64,000 bases of DNA, from positions 5,456,001 through 5,520,000 of the forward strand of contig NZ_CP012996.1 of the NCBI RefSeq assembly GCF_001412655.1. The letters run 5' to 3'. The position numbers and the translations under genes are program-made. Position 1 is the first letter of the stretch. Each line of letters opens with the position of its first letter. The DNA comes from Pedobacter sp. PACM 27299. GTDB taxonomy: Bacteria > Bacteroidota > Bacteroidia > Sphingobacteriales > Sphingobacteriaceae. Below the pieces are notes generated by a model. That model ran no database searches and had not been told where the DNA came from. It was given only the letters and a program-made list of their open reading frames with translations. Shown here in pieces: positions 46,574-54,708 of this stretch.

Positions 46574-47479
46574 ATGTCTCCCAAACTGTCCATAGGTCTT
46601 TCTATTCCATTGCTCTTTTTAGGTTGCTGGTCATTGCTTTTCCTCAATTCCTGCAATAATGACAGCAAGCAGGATAAACATCCGGAAATAAAGTACTTTC
46701 CTGATTTTAATCCATCTAACCCTAACATTCAACTACAACAGCTGAGTGCTGCTGGAGAAGATGTGCGGAGAGTTTACGTAACCAGAGACAAGAAAAGGCT
46801 CATCGTACTGATCAAACCAGCGCAAAAAACTCCTGAAAACAATTACCAATTCAGGCTCTACGATGAGCAGCTTCACCTCGTAAAAGAAATCACAGCCCCT
46901 GAACTAGATGGACTATTTGGTCAGGATGACCTGGAAAATATATATGCTGGTAAAGGTTATTTTGAACATCACAGTTTTCAATACCGACCGATTCAACAAT
47001 TACGGATTACTGATCAACCCGGAAAAGAGGAAAAATTCATAGAAAAAGACATGAACAGCTTCGAGCAGATGCTGAAAATTCAGGATACTTTACTCAGCTT
47101 TCAGCGAAAAGACTACAAAGGGAGTTTCTATTTCCTCAAAAGTTCAGGAATAGTTTATCAGATATTTTTCAAAGATTGTGCGTATTGCGAGGGAAAATAT
47201 AACGCGGCTGAATCTGTTTCAGAGTATCGTGCCGCCGATAACGGGGCCGATCAAGTATTAAAACCCTCGGAAAAAACCTTACGTGGATGGGTTCAAAAAG
47301 AGCCCTTATTCTATTATCAACTGAAACCTGAAGGTGGAACGGTCGATTTTAAAATCAATTATCCGAATGAAAATCTATCCACTCAGATTAAGAAAATTGA
47401 TTTTGCCGGAAAAGCCCTGCTGCTGTATCAGTTGCCAGGAAGATCATTTGCTACGCTTTATTTTTTCAAAAAGGCATAA
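46574..47479 (+). CDS. Hypothetical lipoprotein
   Basis: I do not recognise a family. A lipoprotein signal ends at Cys27 (FLNSC). The mature part (about 275 residues) is polar and mixed alpha/beta, without repeats or an obvious catalytic motif; an FFKDCAYCEGKY segment holds a C-x2-C pair. It follows the flavin reductase gene by 15 bp on the same strand. The end faces the composite hairpin at 47587. Confidence 0.78.
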   Translation: MSPKLSIGLSIPLLFLGCWSLLFLNSCNNDSKQDKHPEIKYFPDFNPSNPNIQLQQLSAAGEDVRRVYVTRDKKRLIVLIKPAQKTPENNYQFRLYDEQLHLVKEITAPELDGLFGQDDLENIYAGKGYFEHHSFQYRPIQQLRITDQPGKEEKFIEKDMNSFEQMLKIQDTLLSFQRKDYKGSFYFLKSSGIVYQIFFKDCAYCEGKYNAAESVSEYRAADNGADQVLKPSEKTLRGWVQKEPLFYYQLKPEGGTVDFKINYPNENLSTQIKKIDFAGKALLLYQLPGRSFATLYFFKKA

Positions 47480-47586
47480 TTAAACGCCCTGATTGACGTA
47501 TCCTGTTAAAACCTTTATTTTTAGTTGGATAAATACCCAATTGACTGTATGAATGTACAATTGCCATAAACTTCCAATCGGCGGAA

Positions 47587-47704
47587 ACCCAACTAAAAAG
47601 AGGATAGGCTAAGACAAGGCCTAGGAGAATTTTAATGCTCCCCTCAGGGGGAGCATTAAAATAGTCCAGCCTTGGAGTAGCTCCTATCCTCTTTTTAGTT
47701 GGGT
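47587..47704. repeat. 118-nt composite inverted-repeat element
   Basis: Perfect 22-bp outer arms (47587-47608 and 47683-47704) enclose a second perfect 15-bp hairpin (47629-47643 and 47648-47662, loop TCAG) and a short CAAGGC/GCCTTG match between them. The outer stem carries A5/T5 runs and could end transcription from both sides of these convergent genes. No target-site duplication is visible. An 11-base copy of the arm end (TTTTTAGTTGG) also occurs near 47518. It may be a member of an intergenic repeat family. Confidence 0.7.
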
Positions 47705-47741
47705 GTAAAAATTCCTTATTTCACCTTGAAAAAACTTACAA

Positions 47742-48749
47742 TTAAATCCCTTTAAAAACTTCCGAAAGCAATTTATAGGACTTTAATCTTGCCTGATGGT
47801 CAAAAATATGAGAAGTAGCCATGATCTCATTGACCTGAGTCTGATCTAAAAACTGCTGTAAATCATTAGCAATTGTCGCTTTATTACCTGTAAAAGTACA
47901 AGCTAACATCTGCCCAGCCTGTTCTTCTTCATATTCCGTCCAAATCTCATCCATATTATCTACAGGAGGTTGTAAAAGCATTCGTTTTCCGGTTACGATT
48001 CCTCTGAACAGCTGGTACAATGAGGTGACTATTTTATTCGCTTCTGCATCAGTATCCGCAGCAACTACATTGACACAAGCCAACACATACGGTTCTTTTA
48101 AATGCTCCGAAGGTTTAAAGTTTTGTCTATAAATCTGAATAGCTGCCATGAATTGTGCAGGTGCGAAATGACTTGCAAAGGCATAAGGTAAACCTAAAGC
48201 GGCAGCCAAACGTGCACTATCGGTGCTCGAACCCAGGATCCAGATTGGGATAGCTAATCCTTCACCTGGAATAGCCCTGACGCTGCTATTGCTATTCTCG
48301 GCAGAGAAATACGCTTGCAGTTTCAATACATCCTGAGGGAAGCTATTGGCAGCATTCATCCTTTCGCCGCGAATCGCCATTGCAGTTACCTGATCAGTAC
48401 CGGGCGCTCTTCCTAATCCGAGGTCAATTCTTCCCGGGTACAAAGACTCTAGTGTACCGAACTGCTCAGCAATCACCAATGGAGAGTGGTTTGGCAGCAT
48501 AATACCACCAGATCCTACTCTGATCGTCTTTGTTCCACCAGCAATGTGTCCGATCACGACAGAGGTTGCAGAGCTAGCTACGCTGATCATATTATGATGT
48601 TCGGCCAGCCAATATCGATAATAACCCCAGTTTTCCGCATGCTGCGCGAGGTCTAAACTATTTTTAAAAGTATCAGCAGGAGTTTTCCCCTCTATAACAG
48701 TAGCCAGATCCAATACAGAATATGGGATGGAAGTCAGTTCTTTCTTCAT
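47742..48749 (-). CDS. Luciferase-like monooxygenase family oxidoreductase (LLM class)
   Basis: The TIM-barrel flavin-dependent fold is recognised by [23 protein letters not shown], the [25 protein letters not shown] motif and the [13 protein letters not shown] loop. The 335-residue length is typical. Members use reduced FMN or F420; no F420 genes are seen here, so FMN is likely. The substrate is unknown. It has a good promoter at 48766-48798 and lies downstream of a LacI regulator on the same strand, separated by 87 bp. Confidence 0.92.
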   Translation of the reverse strand: MKKELTSIPYSVLDLATVIEGKTPADTFKNSLDLAQHAENWGYYRYWLAEHHNMISVASSATSVVIGHIAGGTKTIRVGSGGIMLPNHSPLVIAEQFGTLESLYPGRIDLGLGRAPGTDQVTAMAIRGERMNAANSFPQDVLKLQAYFSAENSNSSVRAIPGEGLAIPIWILGSSTDSARLAAALGLPYAFASHFAPAQFMAAIQIYRQNFKPSEHLKEPYVLACVNVVAADTDAEANKIVTSLYQLFRGIVTGKRMLLQPPVDNMDEIWTEYEEEQAGQMLACTFTGNKATIANDLQQFLDQTQVNEIMATSHIFDHQARLKSYKLLSEVFKGI

Positions 48750-48765
48750 GTGAATTAAATAAACA

Positions 48766-48798
48766 CAAAAGTACGACCAAATTGCTTCCCATATCCAA
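48766..48798 (-). promoter_or_regulatory. Promoter of the LLM oxidoreductase gene
   Basis: On the minus strand TTG (48796-48798) is followed after 22 bp by a perfect TACTTTTG (48766-48773). The ATG is 16 nt downstream. Confidence 0.6.
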
Positions 48799-48836
48799 GC
48801 CCTTACGTGTTATGACTTTCAATTCACAAGTTGGGA

Positions 48837-49865
48837 TTAAGATTCGTTTTTTGCAACCGTTGAGCCTCTTTCTATAAGGTTTGATGCGATCTGCAATTTC
48901 GTTGCAGCATTTTCTGGCGTACTCCCCTTCATTTGAGAGAGTAAAATATCAATGCCATATTTTGCAATTTGGTAAACGGGCTGTTGAATCGTCGTAATTC
49001 CAGGGGGGTAAACACTGAATATCTCTGTATCGTCAAAGCTAATAAAGGCCAGATCCTGAGGAATGTGCAGTCCCAATTCTTTAACGCAGATGATGCCCAT
49101 CACCCCGAGATAATTTGTGGTGAACAGAATGGCATCCATTTCGGGATGTGTGTTTATAAATGTTTTAATTTGTTTCAGTCCTTCTGATTTATCCAGGAGA
49201 TAGGGTAGTTTAAAAATCAACGCTGGATTTTCTTTGATCCCATTGCTGATTAAAGCGCTTTTATAGCCAGACAAACGTTCGTCCAATTGAATCAAATCCA
49301 GATCTGAAGTCACAAAACCTATATTTCTATATCCTCCTTCAATAAAACAATTGACTGCTTTAAGCACGCTGTTATAATTGTCGACCAGCACGTGGGAAAT
49401 GTTAAGACCGGGAAAATATCCATCTACCAGCACCACGGGTTTACCCTGATCAATAAGTTTCAATACTTCTTCTTCCAGCCCTTTAAAAGGTGTAATGATA
49501 TAGCCGTCTACCAATTGCTGGGTCAGCATACGGATGGCTTCTTTCCCTTTATTAACTTGGTTATCTGTGCTGCAATAGATGATGCGGTAGCCAGATTTTT
49601 CTGCCTCTGCCTCGATCACCTTGCTCATCTCCCCGAAAAACGGTCCACCAATATTTTCTACCACCAGACCAATTACTTTAGAAACACCGGTTCGGAGACC
49701 AATTGCCATCCTATTGGGTTCATAGCCGATCTCTTTGGCAGTATCCAGAATTTTCTTGCTGATCTCTTTACTGATATGCCCTTTGCCATTTAAAACAAAG
49801 GAAACCGTGGTAATCGACGTATTGGTTAATTTTGCGATGTCTTTAATAGAAACCTTCTTGCTCAT
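48837..49865 (-). CDS. LacI/GalR family transcriptional regulator
   Basis: The N-terminal HTH and hinge (about residues 4-50) read SIKDIAKLTNTSITTVSFVLNGKG, with the second HTH helix and hinge region GYEPNRMA. The periplasmic-binding-protein-like domain follows (about 60-335), with VIGLVVENIGGPFF and the C-terminal AFISFDDTEIFSVYPPGITTIQQP. Regulators of this class usually control sugar genes; no sugar gene adjoins here, so its target is unclear. It lies next to the tRNA-Phe units. Confidence 0.94.
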   Translation of the reverse strand: MSKKVSIKDIAKLTNTSITTVSFVLNGKGHISKEISKKILDTAKEIGYEPNRMAIGLRTGVSKVIGLVVENIGGPFFGEMSKVIEAEAEKSGYRIIYCSTDNQVNKGKEAIRMLTQQLVDGYIITPFKGLEEEVLKLIDQGKPVVLVDGYFPGLNISHVLVDNYNSVLKAVNCFIEGGYRNIGFVTSDLDLIQLDERLSGYKSALISNGIKENPALIFKLPYLLDKSEGLKQIKTFINTHPEMDAILFTTNYLGVMGIICVKELGLHIPQDLAFISFDDTEIFSVYPPGITTIQQPVYQIAKYGIDILLSQMKGSTPENAATKLQIASNLIERGSTVAKNES

Positions 49866-49978
49866 TTTATTTCTTTAAAAAGCCTTGATTTTTATTTTTC
49901 ATAATGAATTTCGAGGGATGAAAAGAAAGATAAATCAAAGGTTCCGATAAATAACGCGAAAAAAATCTATAAAACAAG

Positions 49979-50004
49979 AAAGCTCCAGATTTCTCTGAAG
50001 CTTT
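49979..50004 (-). terminator. Terminator of tRNA-Phe copy 1
   Basis: An 11-bp stem (arms 49979-49989 and 49994-50004, one G-U pair in RNA) with a four-base GAAA loop is followed by a T-rich run on the minus strand. It lies 5 nt beyond the tRNA 3' end. Confidence 0.75.
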
Positions 50005-50009
50005 TGAAG

Positions 50010-50082
50010 TGGTGTGGGCCGGGATCGAACCGGCGACACAAGGATTTTCAGTCCTTTGCTCTACCGACTGAGCTACCGCACC
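50010..50082 (-). tRNA. tRNA-Phe (GAA), copy 1
   Basis: The minus strand folds as a 73-nt cloverleaf. The D stem GCTC/GAGC, anticodon stem AAGGA/TCCTT with loop CTGAAAA (anticodon GAA), 5-nt variable loop and T stem GCCGG/CCGGC all pair. The acceptor stem has one C-A mismatch at positions 5 and 68. CCA is not encoded. The promoter is at 50116-50144. Confidence 0.93.
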
Positions 50083-50115
50083 GTTTTTATTATCTTGTCC
50101 CATTGTTTGGGATTG

Positions 50116-50144
50116 CAAATGTAGGGTCTTTTTTTGAAAAACAA
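50116..50144 (-). promoter_or_regulatory. Promoter of tRNA-Phe copy 1
   Basis: TTG (50142-50144), an 18-bp spacer and TACATTTG (50116-50123) on the minus strand match the consensus. The tRNA begins 33 nt downstream. Confidence 0.65.
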
Positions 50145-50458
50145 AATATTATTTGAAAATAGTTAAACAATTATGGGTACTGAATTAAAAAAATGAACCT
50201 AACTATTTATAAACCAATGAAATCTATCAGGCTATTTTTTTTTAAAAAAAATAGCCATCAAGTGCATTAAACTGTGTTTATCAATTAGCCTAGGTCAGGC
50301 TTCCCCTACTCTATCAGCATAAGACCCTTAAATTAAAGTTGGCAATGACCTTTAGTTAAGCGTTGAATTTATTTCATTCCTCCCAAGAATTCGCTTGATT
50401 TATTTTTATGGTGTTCTGGAGAGAAATTAAAAGGAAATATAAAAGCTTATAAAACAAG
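50145..50458. other. Spacer between the tRNA-Phe copies, with a 13-bp palindrome
   Basis: No coding region is apparent. A 13-bp perfect inverted repeat with a single central base occupies 50230-50256 (GGCTA arms followed by eight T, then eight A). It could be a terminator or a cruciform. The rest is AT-rich. Confidence 0.55.
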
Positions 50459-50484
50459 AAAGCTCCAGATTTCTCTGAAGCTTT
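50459..50484 (-). terminator. Terminator of tRNA-Phe copy 2
   Basis: The hairpin is identical to that of copy 1, offset by 480 bp. Confidence 0.75.
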
Positions 50485-50489
50485 TGAAG

Positions 50490-50562
50490 TGGTGTGGGCC
50501 GGGATCGAACCGGCGACACAAGGATTTTCAGTCCTTTGCTCTACCGACTGAGCTACCGCACC
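50490..50562 (-). tRNA. tRNA-Phe (GAA), copy 2
   Basis: The 73-nt gene is identical to copy 1, including anticodon GAA and the C5-A68 acceptor mismatch. The flanking terminator is also identical and the upstream promoter nearly so. The pair therefore looks like a duplicated transcription unit of about 155 bp. Confidence 0.93.
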
Positions 50563-50594
50563 GTTTTAATAATCTTGTCCCTTATTTGGGATTG

Positions 50595-50623
50595 CAAATG
50601 TAGCATCTTTTTTTGTAATTCAA
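50595..50623 (-). promoter_or_regulatory. Promoter of tRNA-Phe copy 2
   Basis: TTG (50621-50623), an 18-bp spacer and TACATTTG (50595-50602) on the minus strand match the consensus. The tRNA begins 32 nt downstream. Confidence 0.65.
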
Positions 50624-50738
50624 ATATAAATCTTCTTTTTTTATTAAAAAGGCAATAAAGCTTATTTTTATGCTTGCATAGTAATTTGTTTTGCGGGATT
50701 TCTTTTAACTTAGCCAGACTATAATCAGAATCAGAAAT

Positions 50739-52034
50739 ATGGTGTTACAAATCCTATTTATAGCAATTACACTGGCAGCAGTAGCCTTGTTCAGTTATAA
50801 TTTAAAGAAAGTGATCCGCAATATCCGTATAGGGAAAGCGGCAGATCGCACTGATCAACCTCAAAAAAGGTTTATGACCATGGTCAAAGTAGCCCTCGGA
50901 CAAACAAAAATGTTCTTCCGTCCGGTTCCTGCTTTTCTGCACCTGATCGTTTATGCAGGATTTATCATCATCAATATCGAAGTATTAGAGATCATGATTG
51001 ATGGAATTTTCGGTACACACCGGATTTTTGGTGGCCTTGGGCCAATCTATAACTTTTTAATTGGGTCCTTTGAAATTCTGGCTTTAGGCGTATGGTTAGG
51101 CTGTGCAGTATTCCTGATCAGAAGAAATGTGCTCAAATTAAAAAGGTTCAGTGGTGTGGAGATGAAGGGATGGCCTAAGTCTGATGCCAACTATATTTTG
51201 ATCACAGAGATCTTATTGATGACTGCCTTCTTATTAATGAATGCAGCAGATGCAAAATTACAGGCCATGGCTGCCTCACATTATACAGTAGCGGGATCTT
51301 TTCCGGTGAGCCAGTACCTGACGAACTTATTGCCAAACTCGGAAGGCGCACTGATTGCGATAGAAAGAGGCTGCTGGTGGTTCCATATCATTGGAATATT
51401 AGCCTTCCTGAATTACCTTCCCTACTCGAAACACTTCCACATTTTATTCGCATTTCCAAATACCTATTTCTCCAACCTGGAGCCTAAAGGGGAATTCAGC
51501 AATATGCAGAGTGTGACTAATGAGGTAAAAGCCATGCTGGACCCTTCATTTAGCCCACCGGAGGCAGAACCAGGCAGATTTGGCGCTAAAGATGTGAATG
51601 ACCTGAGCTGGGTAAACCTGATGAATGCCTACACCTGTACAGAATGTGGCAGATGTACTTCTGTATGTCCGGCAAATATTACCGGAAAGCTATTGTCGCC
51701 AAGGAAAATCATGATGGATACCCGTGACCGCCTTGAAGAAGTAGGAAAAAACATTGACAAAACAGGGAATGGATTTGATGATGGAAAGTCGTTAATTGAC
51801 TCTTACATCAGTAGAGAAGAAATATGGGCCTGTACCAGCTGTAATGCCTGTACAGATGCCTGTCCAATCAACATTGATCCATTGGCCATCATTACCGAAC
51901 TGAGAAGGTTTGCGGTAATGGAAGAATCTCAGGCTCCGGCCAGCATTAATGCCATGCTGGGTAACATTGAGAATAATGGTGCGCCATGGAAATATTCTCC
52001 GGCCGACAGGTTGAACTGGGCCAAGAAAAGTTAA
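50739..52034 (+). CDS. HdrC-like membrane iron-sulfur protein
   Basis: The N-terminal part (about residues 1-235) has several membrane helices with histidines at 68 and 216 and in SKHFHIL, consistent with a cytochrome-b-like or quinone-binding module. The C-terminal part holds two 4Fe-4S ferredoxin motifs: Cys300/303/306/310 and Cys365/368/371/375. This architecture occurs in HdrC/DsrK-type and glycolate/lactate-oxidase-type electron-transfer proteins. The next gene is an HdrB-like CCG protein 30 bp away, so the two probably form a complex that passes electrons to or from the quinone pool. The donor is unknown. Confidence 0.88.
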   Translation: MVLQILFIAITLAAVALFSYNLKKVIRNIRIGKAADRTDQPQKRFMTMVKVALGQTKMFFRPVPAFLHLIVYAGFIIINIEVLEIMIDGIFGTHRIFGGLGPIYNFLIGSFEILALGVWLGCAVFLIRRNVLKLKRFSGVEMKGWPKSDANYILITEILLMTAFLLMNAADAKLQAMAASHYTVAGSFPVSQYLTNLLPNSEGALIAIERGCWWFHIIGILAFLNYLPYSKHFHILFAFPNTYFSNLEPKGEFSNMQSVTNEVKAMLDPSFSPPEAEPGRFGAKDVNDLSWVNLMNAYTCTECGRCTSVCPANITGKLLSPRKIMMDTRDRLEEVGKNIDKTGNGFDDGKSLIDSYISREEIWACTSCNACTDACPINIDPLAIITELRRFAVMEESQAPASINAMLGNIENNGAPWKYSPADRLNWAKKS

Positions 52035-52064
52035 TCAAAATATTAAATCTGTTATTTAGCTAAG

Positions 52065-52865
52065 ATGAGCGAGCAACTAAATTTTGAAGTGCCTACAATG
52101 GCAGAAATGATAGCGAAAGGCGAAGAACCAGAAATCCTTTTTTGGGTAGGCTGTGCTGGAAGTTATGATGAAAGGGCGCAAAAAACCACTCGTGATATAT
52201 GTAAGATCCTGCACCATGTAGGCATCAAATATGCCGTTTTGGGAACGGAAGAAAGTTGTACAGGAGATCCGGCAAAACGCGCAGGAAATGAGTTTCTTTT
52301 CCAAATGCAGGCCATGACCAATATTGAGGTACTGAATGGCTACAATATTAAAAAGATTGTAACCGGATGTCCTCATTGCTTCAATACCATTAAAAACGAA
52401 TACCCGGGATTAGGCGGCAGCTACGAAGTGATCCACCATACTCAATTGATACAAGATCTGATCAACGATGGAAAACTTAAAGCGGAAGGCGGAGAGAGTT
52501 TCAAAGGTAAAAAGATTACTTATCATGACCCTTGTTATTTAGGCCGCGGAAATGATGTATATGAAGCACCTCGTAAAGCGTTGGAAGTACTTGATGCGCA
52601 GTTAGTGGAAATGAAACGCTGCAAATCTAACGGATTATGCTGTGGTGCCGGTGGTGCACAGATGTTCAAAGAGCCTGAAAAAGGGAATAAAGACATCAAT
52701 ATCGAAAGAATTGAAGAAGCATTGGAAACGCAGCCACAAGTGATCGCGGCTTCTTGCCCGTTCTGTATGACCATGCTGAGTGACGGTGTAAAAATGAAAG
52801 ATCAGGATCAAAACGTACAAGTATTAGACATTGCAGAAATTACCGCCAGAGCGAATGGCCTATAA
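52065..52865 (+). CDS. HdrB-like CCG-domain iron-sulfur protein
   Basis: Two cysteine-rich (CCG) domains are visible: the first near residues 25-115 with FWVGCAGSYDERA and TGCPHC, the second near 150-240 with YHDPCYLGRGN, LCCGAGGAQMF and SCPFCM. Such domains bind [4Fe-4S] or noncubane clusters in HdrB, LutA and GlpC-like subunits. It pairs with the upstream HdrC-like gene. Its end overlaps the next start by 11 bp, suggesting translational coupling to the metallo-beta-lactamase-fold gene. Confidence 0.9.
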   Translation: MSEQLNFEVPTMAEMIAKGEEPEILFWVGCAGSYDERAQKTTRDICKILHHVGIKYAVLGTEESCTGDPAKRAGNEFLFQMQAMTNIEVLNGYNIKKIVTGCPHCFNTIKNEYPGLGGSYEVIHHTQLIQDLINDGKLKAEGGESFKGKKITYHDPCYLGRGNDVYEAPRKALEVLDAQLVEMKRCKSNGLCCGAGGAQMFKEPEKGNKDINIERIEEALETQPQVIAASCPFCMTMLSDGVKMKDQDQNVQVLDIAEITARANGL

Positions 52866-53652
52866 CCCACTTTCTATTGCCTCCTTAAATTCAGGGAGTA
52901 ATGGCAATTGCTATTACGTCGGCAACGACGAGGATGCGATCCTTGTAGATGCCGGACTGTCTTGCAGGGAGACAGAAAAGAGAATGTCAAGATTGGGTTT
53001 GAGCATGGATAAAGTGAGGGCGATTTTCATTTCTCATGAGCACACAGATCACATCAAAGGGCTCTCTGTGCTTTCTAAAAAATTCAACTTACCCGTATAC
53101 ATTAGCCTTGGCACTTTAAAGGGCTGTAAATTTGAGCTTAGGCCTGATTTAATAAGATCTTTACCAAGTCATGAGGCCATTATTGTAGGCAACTTATCCA
53201 TTAAAGGTTTCCCTAAAATACATGATGCTTCAGAGCCTTATAGTTTTATGGTTTCCTATGGAGAGGTAAATATTGGCATTTTTACTGATCTTGGAGCCGT
53301 TTGCGAGCAGCTGACTCATTATTTTAAGCAATGTCATGCTGCTTTTCTGGAAACCAATTACGACGAAGATTTACTAAGTAAAAGTGCTTATCCTTATTTC
53401 CTAAAACAAAGGATCAGTGGAGGAAGAGGTCACTTGTCCAATAAGCAAGCTCTGGAACTCTTTACCACACATAAACCTAGTTTTATGAGCCATCTGCTCC
53501 TTTCCCATCTTTCGAAAGATAATAATTGTCCGGAGTTGGTGGCCAGTTTATTTAAGGAACATGCGCTCGAAACAGAGATCATTGTAGCCTCCAGGTATGT
53601 AGAAACTGCAGTATATACTATTTCTGAACCTGTAGCTGTCCATTCATTTTAA
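52855..53652 (+). CDS. Metallo-beta-lactamase fold hydrolase (YycJ/WalJ-like)
   Basis: The opening LNSGSNGNCYYVG and the metal motif ISHEHTDHIKGL (HxHxDH) place it in the YycJ/WalJ branch, thought to be exonuclease-like. Later ligands are seen in FPKIHDASEP, FTDLG and HLLLSHLSKDNN. The ATG at 52855 gives the usual N-terminus; a start eight codons earlier lies inside the upstream gene and is unlikely. It overlaps the preceding stop by 11 bp and the convergent gene by 35 bp. Confidence 0.9.
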   Translation: MAYNPLSIASLNSGSNGNCYYVGNDEDAILVDAGLSCRETEKRMSRLGLSMDKVRAIFISHEHTDHIKGLSVLSKKFNLPVYISLGTLKGCKFELRPDLIRSLPSHEAIIVGNLSIKGFPKIHDASEPYSFMVSYGEVNIGIFTDLGAVCEQLTHYFKQCHAAFLETNYDEDLLSKSAYPYFLKQRISGGRGHLSNKQALELFTTHKPSFMSHLLLSHLSKDNNCPELVASLFKEHALETEIIVASRYVETAVYTISEPVAVHSF

Positions 53653-54100
53653 TCAGTCGGTCGGAGAGTTCTGATAGGTCTTTTGGTTCCATTTTTTTTG
53701 TGGGAATCACCATAAAAGAGGCCATGCTGTCTACATCTCCATCTTTTTTATCATTATAGGTTTGTACGATTACATCCTCACCCCTGGTGAGGAAAAACAA
53801 CCTACCCGCGGTGTCTGTTCCGGCATAATCTAATCCTTTAAACTTCATGAGGTTAAAGGAGAAGTATTCTACTTTTCCATTAGAGAAAAAACGTTTATAC
53901 CGACAGAAACCGCTGTTGGTAACATTCAATTCATAACGTGCGACTTCCTGGTTTTCGGCCGTATGGTCATACAACTCCAGCAGCCTTTTCTGAAGATAAA
54001 CAAGTTCCTCATCCATAAAGGATTGCACTTTAAAAGCCATAAAAATCAGGCATGACAATACCCAGAGGCATATTTTCAAGTTTAATGTAAACTTTTTCAT
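53618..54100 (-). CDS. Hypothetical secreted or membrane-anchored protein
   Basis: Not recognised. An N-terminal hydrophobic segment (about residues 7-25) suggests a signal peptide or anchor, with no lipobox cysteine. The mature part of about 135 residues is polar and beta-rich. Starts at 54109 and 54100 are both ATG; I prefer 54100 (MKKFTL). It overlaps the convergent hydrolase gene by 35 bp at the 3' end and is divergent from the gene at 54152. Confidence 0.72.
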   Translation of the reverse strand: MKKFTLNLKICLWVLSCLIFMAFKVQSFMDEELVYLQKRLLELYDHTAENQEVARYELNVTNSGFCRYKRFFSNGKVEYFSFNLMKFKGLDYAGTDTAGRLFFLTRGEDVIVQTYNDKKDGDVDSMASFMVIPTKKMEPKDLSELSDRLIKMNGQLQVQK

Positions 54101-54139
54101 CATGATCACGTTTTAGAGAAATCAATTTAAATAAATTAC

Positions 54140-54147
54140 TAAATTTG
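54140..54147 (+). promoter_or_regulatory. -7 box 4 nt from the start codon
   Basis: TAAATTTG is a perfect TAnnTTTG match ending 4 nt before the ATG at 54152. No TTG element is seen at the standard spacing. If used, the mRNA starts at or inside the start codon. Confidence 0.45.
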
Positions 54148-54151
54148 AGGT

Positions 54152-54631
54152 ATGTCTTTTTCTCCACAATCAAAAGTTTGGGTATACCAAAGCAACCGTG
54201 CATTCACGGAAACTGAAGCCAATGCCATTCAGCAAAAACTGAATGACTTTACGGCAAATTGGAAAGCGCATGGCCATCAATTAGCCGCCAAAGCATCAGT
54301 ACTATACAACTTCTTTATTGTTCTTACAGTAGACGAAGCGAGTGCTGGCGTAACGGGATGTTCAATAGATGCCTCTGTAAGGGTGATTAAAGAAATTGAA
54401 CAGGAATACGGTATTGATCTTTTCAACAGGTTTAACATGGCCTATAAGATCGACGATCAGGTGATCGTAACCAACAAAGAAGATTTTGAAACCTTAGTGA
54501 GCATTAAAAAGGTAAACCAGGAAACGACTGTATTTAACAATATGGTTCAGACATTGGAAGAATTCCAGACCAAATGGGAAGTTCCTTTTGAGCAAAGCTG
54601 GCATAGCAAAGTGTTTGCACACTTACTATAA
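54152..54631 (+). CDS. Conserved hypothetical protein (159 aa)
   Basis: The sequence (VWVYQSNRAFTETE, SVLYNFFIVLTVDEASAGVTGCSIDASVRVIKEIE, WEVPFEQSWHSKVF) resembles a small Bacteroidota family that databases often mislabel as an ABC transporter ATPase. It has no Walker motif, so that label is not supported here. Cytoplasmic and soluble; function unknown. A strong terminator follows at 54650-54699. Confidence 0.8.
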   Translation: MSFSPQSKVWVYQSNRAFTETEANAIQQKLNDFTANWKAHGHQLAAKASVLYNFFIVLTVDEASAGVTGCSIDASVRVIKEIEQEYGIDLFNRFNMAYKIDDQVIVTNKEDFETLVSIKKVNQETTVFNNMVQTLEEFQTKWEVPFEQSWHSKVFAHLL

Positions 54632-54649
54632 TCCGTAACCATAGTATTA

Positions 54650-54699
54650 AGCCTGAATGGAGCTATTGAAATTCAATAGTTCCATTCAGGCTTTTTTTT
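54650..54699. terminator. Bidirectional terminator
   Basis: Arms of 21 bases (54650-54670 and 54672-54692, one mismatch) enclose a single base and are followed by a T tract to 54699. It separates the convergent genes ending at 54631 and 54709. Confidence 0.85.
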
Positions 54700-54708
54700 A
54701 TAGATTTT

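Noticed and set aside
47587..47704. Insertion sequence or CRISPR repeat
   Set aside because: There is no transposase, no target duplication and no regularly spaced repeats; a structured intergenic element fits better.
49867..50118. An 83-residue minus-strand reading frame across the first tRNA-Phe
   Set aside because: It reads through the whole tRNA, its terminator and promoter; the protein-like sequence is simply the translated tRNA.
54152..54631. ABC transporter ATPase label
   Set aside because: No Walker A, Walker B or signature motif is present and the protein is only 159 residues.
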